A stretch of 64,000 nucleotides of DNA from Leifsonia shinshuensis (lineage in GTDB: Bacteria; Actinomycetota; Actinomycetes; Actinomycetales; Microbacteriaceae), in assembly GCF_014217625.1 (NCBI RefSeq), contig NZ_CP043641.1:2480001-2544000 (forward strand). The letters run 5' to 3'. Below, piece after piece: positions 58,980 through 64,000 of the stretch. A program made the translations under genes and the position numbers. A model generated the notes under the pieces. The model made no database searches and was not told where the DNA came from. It saw nothing but the letters and a program-made list of their open reading frames with translations. How positions within the stretch are numbered: the stretch's first letter is position 1; the number at the start of each line of letters is the position of its first letter.

Positions 58980-59315
58980 ATGAGCTTCGAGAAACTGCTC
59001 GTGCTCGGCGTGATCGCGGCTTTCCTGATCGGGCCGACCCGGCTCCCTGCCTACGCGTCGAAGCTCGCGCTGGCCGTCCGGAAGCTGCGCACGCTCGCCG
59101 ACGACGCCCAGCGCGCGGTGCGAGAGGAGGTCGGGGACGCCGTCGACGTCGACTGGCGCTCGTTCGATCCGCGCCAGTACGACCCGCGGCGGATCATCCG
59201 CGATGCGCTGCTCGCGGAGCCGCTGAGAACGGAGCCGCTGATCGCGGAGCCGCGGATCCCTGAACCCCAGCCGGTGGAGCCGGCGCTCGAAGGCACCCGC
59301 CGGGAGTCGCCGTGA
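58980..59315 (+). CDS. tatB: Twin-arginine translocase subunit TatB-like
   Basis: A 111-residue membrane protein. The N-terminal helix ends in FLIGPTRLPAYASKLALAVR, where the Gly-Pro after the helix marks TatB rather than TatA. An amphipathic helix (RTLADDAQRAVREEVGDAVD) follows, then a tail with repeated Glu-Pro units (AEPLRTEPLIAEPRIPEPQP). TatB receives Tat signal peptides together with TatC. It lies 10 bp after tatA and its stop overlaps tatC as GTGA. The tail repeats are unusual and may be a spacer. Confidence 0.82.
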   Translation: MSFEKLLVLGVIAAFLIGPTRLPAYASKLALAVRKLRTLADDAQRAVREEVGDAVDVDWRSFDPRQYDPRRIIRDALLAEPLRTEPLIAEPRIPEPQPVEPALEGTRRESP

Positions 59316-60061
59316 CCCGCCGCGGCGCCCGGATGTCGCTCGCCGCCCACGTGGCCGAGCTGCGGCGCCGCGGCGTGCGCTCCGCCGCGGCCCTCCTGGC
59401 GGCGACGGTCGGCGGCTGGTTCGTCTCGCCGCTCCTGCTCGCGGCGCTCCGGGCGCCCATCGCGCAGGCGGCGGCCTCCCAGCACCGGCTCGCGGCGCTC
59501 AACTTCGACACCATCACGGGAGCCTTCGACCTCCGGATGCAGGCCGCGTTCGCGATCGGGTTGGTGGCCTCCAGCCCGATCTGGCTGTATCAGGCGTGGG
59601 CGTACCTGGTCCCCGCCCTGAGCCGGAAGGAGCTCCGCTACGGGTTCGGGTTCTTCTTCACCGCCGTCCCGCTGTTCCTCGGCGGCTGCGTCGCCGGCTG
59701 GCTGATCGTGCCGCACATCGTGCTGCTCCTGACCGGGTTCGCCGCGGACGGCTCGTCCTCGTTCATCCAAGCGAACGACTACTTCCAGTTCGTGCTGAAG
59801 CTCGTCGTCGCGGCCGGGTTCGCCTTCGTGTCGCCGGTCTTCCTCGTGCTGCTCAACCTGCTGGGCATCCTGCCCGCGCGCTCCATCCTCCGCAGCTGGC
59901 GGATCGCCTTCCTCGTCGTCCTCGGCTTCACGGCCATCGTGACCCCGTCCGCGGACGTGATCTCGATGCTGCTCCTGGCCGCGCCGCTGATCGCGCTGTA
60001 CTACCTCGCGTGGTTCGTCGCGGCGCTGCACGACCGGAGGATGTCGCGGGCGCTGGCCTGA
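59312..60061 (+). CDS. tatC: Twin-arginine translocase subunit TatC
   Basis: A 249-residue integral membrane protein with six helices. The cytoplasmic start SLAAHVAELRRRGVRSA and the first loop SSPIWLYQAWAYLVPALSRK near 89-108, which includes the Glu/Lys-containing receptor region, are characteristic of TatC, the subunit that recognises twin-arginine signal peptides. GTG at 59312 overlaps the tatB stop by 4 bp. Most bacteria encode the housekeeping Tat set elsewhere, so this is probably a second, specialised TatABC. A strong terminator follows. Confidence 0.9.
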   Translation: MTRRGARMSLAAHVAELRRRGVRSAAALLAATVGGWFVSPLLLAALRAPIAQAAASQHRLAALNFDTITGAFDLRMQAAFAIGLVASSPIWLYQAWAYLVPALSRKELRYGFGFFFTAVPLFLGGCVAGWLIVPHIVLLLTGFAADGSSSFIQANDYFQFVLKLVVAAGFAFVSPVFLVLLNLLGILPARSILRSWRIAFLVVLGFTAIVTPSADVISMLLLAAPLIALYYLAWFVAALHDRRMSRALA

Positions 60062-60082
60062 ACCGCAGCGTGCACAGAACGG

Positions 60083-60118
60083 GAGCTCCCCCGCCCGGTG
60101 TTCCGGACGGGGGAGCTC
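60083..60118. terminator. Hairpin terminator after tatC
   Basis: GAGCTCCCCCGCCCGG (60083-60098) and CCGGACGGGGGAGCTC (60103-60118) pair with one mismatch around TGTT; the plus strand continues CTTCCGTT. It lies between converging tatC and the extracellular GH32 gene and can serve both. Confidence 0.75.
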
Positions 60119-60134
60119 TTCCGTTGGGCGGCGA

Positions 60135-62717
60135 TCAGTTCCAGATCGACTTCAGGTGCCAGGCCTGCACCGAGTCGATCCCCGCGGTGCCGCCGGTCGC
60201 GAAGGCGCTGACGCCCGTGCTCGCCGCATCCGGGAAGATCTGCTCGGTGATCACCCGGGTGCCGTCCGCGGTGAAGACCTCCACGGACGAGGCGTCGATC
60301 AGGATGCGCAGCCCGATCCCGCCCGCTCGGTCCAGCGCGACGGGCGCAGTGGCGCGTCCGGGGAACGCGGCGTTGAACGCCGTGTCACCGGAGTGCGTGC
60401 GGTCGACGTAGAGCTCGCCGGTCGTGGTGTCGTAGCCGATCTGCGTGTACTGACCGCCTCCGGTCCGCACGTTCAGGCCGAAGGTGGACGCGGTGCCCGC
60501 GGTCAGCCGCGCCTCGACGTCCAGCTCCGCGCCCGACACCGCGAGCGGCCTCGTGCCCGTGACCGCCTGTTTGCGCACGGTCGTCACCGGGCCGGTGCGC
60601 AGGTTCGCGAGCGCCTGCACCGGGGTCTGGACGAGCCGGACCCTCCCACCGATCGTCCGCAGCGTCTCCGTCCGCGGCACGGACTCAGCGCCCTGCCAGG
60701 GCGACGTCGGCACGTTGGCCGCGTACGCCCAGTTGTTCATCCAGGCGACGTTGACGCGCTGACCTCCCGGGACGTCGTTCCAGGTGTTCTCGGCGTAGAA
60801 GTCCGCGCCGTAGTCGATCCAGTCCGCGCGCTGGAGCTGGTTCAGCGCCGGCTCGTCCGCGAGGCTGAAATCGTCCGCCAGGATGTGGCCCCAGCCTCCC
60901 GTCGCGTTGTCCACGATGCGGATACTGGCCTGCTTGCCCTTAAGGTCGGCGACGTTCCACGACGCCCAGTCGAGGCTCTCGCTGTTCTTCCCCGTCGCCG
61001 AGCGGACGACCTGGCCGCCCACGACGAGGTCGACGGAGGTCTGCGTGTCCCAGACCGGCGCCTTCTCGTTCGCGAGCACGATGTCGCCGACCATGAGATG
61101 GCCCCAGCCGGTGGACCCGTCGTTCTGGTCGACCACCTGGAGCTGCGCCTGCTGGCCTTGGTAGGCCGAGGTGTCCCACGTCGTCCAGGCCAGCGATCCG
61201 GAGTTGTTCCCGGTCGCCGTCTCGACCACTTTGCCGCCGATGACCAGGTTGACCGCTGTCGGGTTCGCCTGGCTCATCGGGTGCGTTCCACCCGCGACCT
61301 GGAGGTCGATGTACGGCGAGCCGACGGTGAACGTCGGCGAGGTGATCGTGCCCTCCCCCGGGTCGCCGTCCGGCCCCCAGGTGTCGAGCACGCCCGCGCT
61401 GACCTGATTGCCGAGCGTCTCGTGGCTCGGCCCCGTGCCCGCGAACGCGCCGGTCGTCGTCCAGCCGGGGTCGTACGAGGAGCCGGAGAAGTCGGTGAAC
61501 ACCGTGCCCTGCGGCAGGGTGCCGAAGGGGACCGCCCCGGCGGCGTACGGATTGTCGCCGCCGCCGACGAGGAAGTTGAGGCGGCTCTTATCGATCGTGA
61601 ACGCCGGCGAGGACAGGCTGCCGGTCGCGGCGTCGCCTCCGGTGAAGCTGTCCACGAAGTGGCTGCCCGGGTAGCCGGTGACCGGCTGCTGGTCCGGGAG
61701 GGCGCCGGACGCCGGGGCGGACCCGAAGGCGCTCCCCGTGGTCGTCCAGTCCCCGTAGCTGCCGGAGTCGAACGCGTCCAGCGGTGTTCCCGCCGGCGGA
61801 GTGTAGGTCGCGGGGCCGTCCGGCACGAACGTCGAGCCGTCGAACGTCCCGACGAAGTACTGCACGCCGGTGCTCCCGACACTGACACTCAGCACCCACT
61901 TCTGTCTCTTCGTGTCGCCGTCGACCGGGAGCTGATACAGGTCGGGCATCTCCCACACGCCCGTCGTCGCGCCGGCCGGACCGAAGGCGCCCGCTTGCGT
62001 CCACGTCTTGAGGTCGGGCGACGTGTAGAACGCGACCTTGTACTGGTCGCTCAGCGCCACGGCCATCATCCACTCGTGCTTCGGCGCGTACCAGAACACC
62101 TTCGGGTCGCGGAAGTTGACCGAGTGGAGGTCGATGACCGGATCGCCGGCGTACCGGGTCCAGGTGCGGCCGTTGTCCGTGCTGTAGGCGATGTCCTGGG
62201 ACTCCACGTTCGAACCGGCCTGGACGCTCGTGTAGACCGCCACCATCGGCGGATTCTTCGCGGTGCCGAACCCACTGGTGTTGTCCGTGTCGACGACGGC
62301 GCTGCCGGAGAAGAACGCGCCGGCCCCCGGGTCGGGCGCCGGCGCCTTCACGTCGATGTTCGTCCAGTGCACCAGGTCTTTGCTCACGGCGCCGCGCCAG
62401 GTGCCGTAGCTGAACAGGTAGTAGAGGCCGTCCTTGTAGACGAGGCCGTTGGGATCGCCGATCCAGCCGCTCGGGAGGGAGTAGTGGAACTGGGGGCGGT
62501 AGGGCTCGTGGTAGGTGGTGGGTGGGGTGGGCGACGGGGTCGATGCCGCAGGGGTCGCCGCAGCGGTGGCCGCCGCAGCGGGGTTCGCCGCAGGGGCGAG
62601 CCCCGCGAGTGCGAGTCCGCCGACGGCCGCCGCAGCGACGATCACCGCGGCGCGGCCGCGGAACCTGCCGGGTTGCTGCCGCACGAGGGCGCGCGGAGGG
62701 TGCGGGAATCGGAACAT
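60135..62717 (-). CDS. Secreted GH32 levanase/inulinase with inserted modules
   Basis: An 860-residue exported fructan hydrolase. The long signal peptide reaches to about residue 50 and is followed by a Thr/Pro linker (STPSPTPPTT). The propeller opens SGWIGDPNGLVYKDG (nucleophile D88), and continues with NFRDPKVFWY near 202 and VWEMPDLYQL near 255 (acid/base Glu). After about residue 305 the catalytic fold is interrupted by roughly 320 residues with repeated phrases (DWTTTGSAFG, PGWTTTGAFAG; SGSLAWTTWDTS, SESLDWASWNV); blade five resumes with NDVPGGQRVNVAWMNNW near 645. The C-terminal sandwich closes the protein. No classical twin-arginine pair is visible, so the export route is uncertain. 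Confidence 0.9.
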   Translation of the reverse strand: MFRFPHPPRALVRQQPGRFRGRAAVIVAAAAVGGLALAGLAPAANPAAAATAAATPAASTPSPTPPTTYHEPYRPQFHYSLPSGWIGDPNGLVYKDGLYYLFSYGTWRGAVSKDLVHWTNIDVKAPAPDPGAGAFFSGSAVVDTDNTSGFGTAKNPPMVAVYTSVQAGSNVESQDIAYSTDNGRTWTRYAGDPVIDLHSVNFRDPKVFWYAPKHEWMMAVALSDQYKVAFYTSPDLKTWTQAGAFGPAGATTGVWEMPDLYQLPVDGDTKRQKWVLSVSVGSTGVQYFVGTFDGSTFVPDGPATYTPPAGTPLDAFDSGSYGDWTTTGSAFGSAPASGALPDQQPVTGYPGSHFVDSFTGGDAATGSLSSPAFTIDKSRLNFLVGGGDNPYAAGAVPFGTLPQGTVFTDFSGSSYDPGWTTTGAFAGTGPSHETLGNQVSAGVLDTWGPDGDPGEGTITSPTFTVGSPYIDLQVAGGTHPMSQANPTAVNLVIGGKVVETATGNNSGSLAWTTWDTSAYQGQQAQLQVVDQNDGSTGWGHLMVGDIVLANEKAPVWDTQTSVDLVVGGQVVRSATGKNSESLDWASWNVADLKGKQASIRIVDNATGGWGHILADDFSLADEPALNQLQRADWIDYGADFYAENTWNDVPGGQRVNVAWMNNWAYAANVPTSPWQGAESVPRTETLRTIGGRVRLVQTPVQALANLRTGPVTTVRKQAVTGTRPLAVSGAELDVEARLTAGTASTFGLNVRTGGGQYTQIGYDTTTGELYVDRTHSGDTAFNAAFPGRATAPVALDRAGGIGLRILIDASSVEVFTADGTRVITEQIFPDAASTGVSAFATGGTAGIDSVQAWHLKSIWN

Positions 62718-62744
62718 GGAGTGACCTTCCTCTCTGAAGGCTAG

Positions 62745-62819
62745 TAATACGTATTAGCTAGGCCACACAGCACTGCTCGACGTATCAATACGTATTGGCT
62801 AGAGTGATCAGTACGTAGT
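62745..62819. promoter_or_regulatory. LacI-type operators between the secreted GH32 and the kinase
   Basis: TAATACGTATTA (62745-62756) and CAATACGTATTG (62786-62797) are perfect 12-bp palindromes built on AATACGTATT; AGTACGTAGT (62810-62819) is a weaker third match. The 180-bp gap 62718-62897 drives two divergent genes, the secreted GH32 (-) and the sugar kinase (+), so both can be repressed together. Good ribosome sites (AGAGAGGAAGG and GAAGGAG) lie at both ends. Confidence 0.75.
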
Positions 62820-62897
62820 CTGGATCGCTCCGCGGCGCAGGTCAACCCCGCGGCGACGCGGACCACGACTCGACGCTCGCACGAAGGAGATCGCAGC

Positions 62898-63812
62898 ATG
62901 GCATCGTCGATGACCGGCACTGGCACCCCCGACGCCCCCGTCCTCGTCGCGGGCGAGGCGCTCATCGACGTCATCCACTCCGGCGACGCCTCCCGCGAGC
63001 ACCCCGGCGGCTCCCCCGCCAACGTCGCCCTCGGCCTCGCGCGTCTCGGAGTGCCCGTCGCATTCCTGACCGCGCTCGGCCGCGACGGCCGCGGCGACGC
63101 CATCGCCGAGCGGCTCGTCAGGGACGGGGTCGACATCCTCCCGGAGTCCTGGCTCCTCCCCGCGACCTCGAGCGCCGAGGCCACCCTCCAGCCCGACGGC
63201 TCGGCGCAATACGCGTTCGACATCGTCTGGACGCTGGCGGAGACGCTCGAACTCCCGGCGATGCGCCACATCCACGTCGGCTCGATCTCCGCATTCCTCG
63301 CTCCGGGCGCAGACCGGATCGAGCACCTTGTCCTGACCGCCGACGACGGCGTGACGGTCAGCGTGGACCCGAACATCCGCGCCGACCTCGTCGGGGACCC
63401 GCACGCCGCGCGCGAACGCTTCGAACGACTGGCCGCGCGCGCCGATCTCGTGAAGCTCAGTGACGAGGACGCGCAGTTCCTCTACCCCGAGCGGTCCGAA
63501 GCGGGCACGGGTGCCGCGCTCGCGTCCGGCGGCGCGATCGTCGCGGTCACGCGGGGCGCGGCCGGCTCCCTCCTCGTCTCGGGCGACACCCTGGTGGAGG
63601 TCGAACCGATCCACGTCGACGTCGCGGACACCGTTGGCGCGGGCGACAGCTACATGGCGGCGCTGCTCGCGTGGCTCCTGACGGGCGGCCTGCACCGCCG
63701 CCCGCGCACGGCGGAGGAGCTCGCGGCGGCCGGTGCGTTCGCCGCCAGGGCCGCGGCGATCACGGTGTCCCGGGCGGGCGCAGAGCCACCGCGGTCGGCC
63801 GAGCTGGACTGA
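62898..63812 (+). CDS. PfkB-family carbohydrate kinase (fructokinase)
   Basis: A 304-residue ribokinase-fold kinase. LVAGEALIDVIHSG is the N-terminal strand, EHPGGSPANVALGLARLG at 35-52 is PfkB signature 1 and DVADTVGAGDSYMAALLAW near 240-258 is signature 2 with the catalytic Asp. In this regulon it should phosphorylate fructose released by the GH32 enzymes to fructose-6-phosphate. A GAAGGAG ribosome site precedes the ATG. It is divergent from the secreted GH32 with shared operators. Confidence 0.9.
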   Translation: MASSMTGTGTPDAPVLVAGEALIDVIHSGDASREHPGGSPANVALGLARLGVPVAFLTALGRDGRGDAIAERLVRDGVDILPESWLLPATSSAEATLQPDGSAQYAFDIVWTLAETLELPAMRHIHVGSISAFLAPGADRIEHLVLTADDGVTVSVDPNIRADLVGDPHAARERFERLAARADLVKLSDEDAQFLYPERSEAGTGAALASGGAIVAVTRGAAGSLLVSGDTLVEVEPIHVDVADTVGAGDSYMAALLAWLLTGGLHRRPRTAEELAAAGAFAARAAAITVSRAGAEPPRSAELD

Positions 63813-63819
63813 CCCGTAC

Positions 63820-64000
63820 CTACTCGACCGTCGGGACCGCCCGCGGCGCACGCGGCTTCGCGGCGGAGGTCAGCAACGATGCCCCCGCGACCACGATCAG
63901 GACGACCACCATCGCACCACGGAGTCCGACGGCCTGACCGATGATGCCGAGCACGGGCGGCCCCACCAGGAACGCGACGTATCCGGCCGTGGCGACCGCG
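63820..64000 (-). CDS. C-terminal end of an MFS-type transporter, truncated by the window
   Basis: About 60 codons of a minus-strand gene whose start lies beyond the window. The visible end has [20 protein letters not shown], then a hydrophobic helix ([15 protein letters not shown]) and a basic tail. This matches the last two helices of a major facilitator protein, with the PPxxG loop typical of the family. It converges on the kinase with an 8-bp gap. The substrate cannot be named. Confidence 0.65.
   Translation of the reverse strand, partial: AVATAGYVAFLVGPPVLGIIGQAVGLRGAMVVVLIVVAGASLLTSAAKPRAPRAVPTVE

Overview
The window is about 64 kb of high-GC (roughly 70%) actinobacterial chromosome. 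Codon use is strongly G/C at third positions, many genes overlap as ATGA, GTGA or TGATG, and several starts look leaderless (a TANNNT box 6-8 nt before ATG/GTG). The gene content (DUF7882-like small protein, HxlR/VOC pair, many sugar ABC importers, GH32/GH3/GH4 enzymes) fits Microbacteriaceae, something like Leifsonia; this is an inference from style and content, not a database match. No rRNA, tRNA, prophage, transposase or CRISPR array was seen.

Layout. 1-7.5 kb: the end of a rhodanese, an ABC-2 exporter pair, a secreted phosphoesterase-like protein, a MarR-MATE efflux operon with duplicated operators, and two small conserved proteins. 7.6-12 kb: a tightly coupled three-gene operon (114-aa protein, 1008-aa FAD/Fe-S dehydrogenase, enolase-superfamily enzyme). 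12-17.4 kb: an SDR enzyme, a lysozyme-like secreted protein and a large secreted beta-propeller/phosphoesterase. 17.4-26.3 kb: a PEBP protein, then a divergent locus. On the minus strand lie a CDP-alcohol phosphatidyltransferase and an MBL-fold hydrolase. On the plus strand lie seven overlapping genes: MDR dehydrogenase, degenerate 6-pyruvoyl-tetrahydropterin-synthase homologue, glycosyltransferase, methyltransferase, UPF0104 membrane protein, RibD-like reductase and a membrane sulfatase/LtaS-like enzyme. This looks like an undescribed pterin- or glycolipid-related pathway. 26.3-34.7 kb: MFS efflux, methyltransferases, hydrolases, an HxlR/VOC stress pair, a HEPN/Abi-like protein and a thioesterase, with three copies of a repeated palindrome in two convergent gaps.

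34.7-45 kb: a seven-gene minus-strand sugar operon (binding protein, two permeases, NagB-like protein, GH4, BadF-type kinase, GH3) with a divergent, apparently self-regulated GntR/UTRA repressor and an AraC regulator further along. 45.6-51.3 kb: two overlapping paralogous GntR regulators, an SDR, a secreted coiled-coil protein, two GNAT acetyltransferases and a phospholipase D.

51.4-63.8 kb: a fructan (levan/inulin) regulon. A LacI repressor, an ABC importer with a cytoplasmic GH32, a divergent GH32, a dedicated TatA-TatB-TatC set, a large secreted GH32 with an inserted module, and a PfkB fructokinase are tied together by repeated AATACGTATT-type operators in four promoter regions. The binding protein carries a twin-arginine lipoprotein signal, so the co-regulated Tat genes plausibly export part of the same system. 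The window ends inside an MFS-like transporter on the minus strand.
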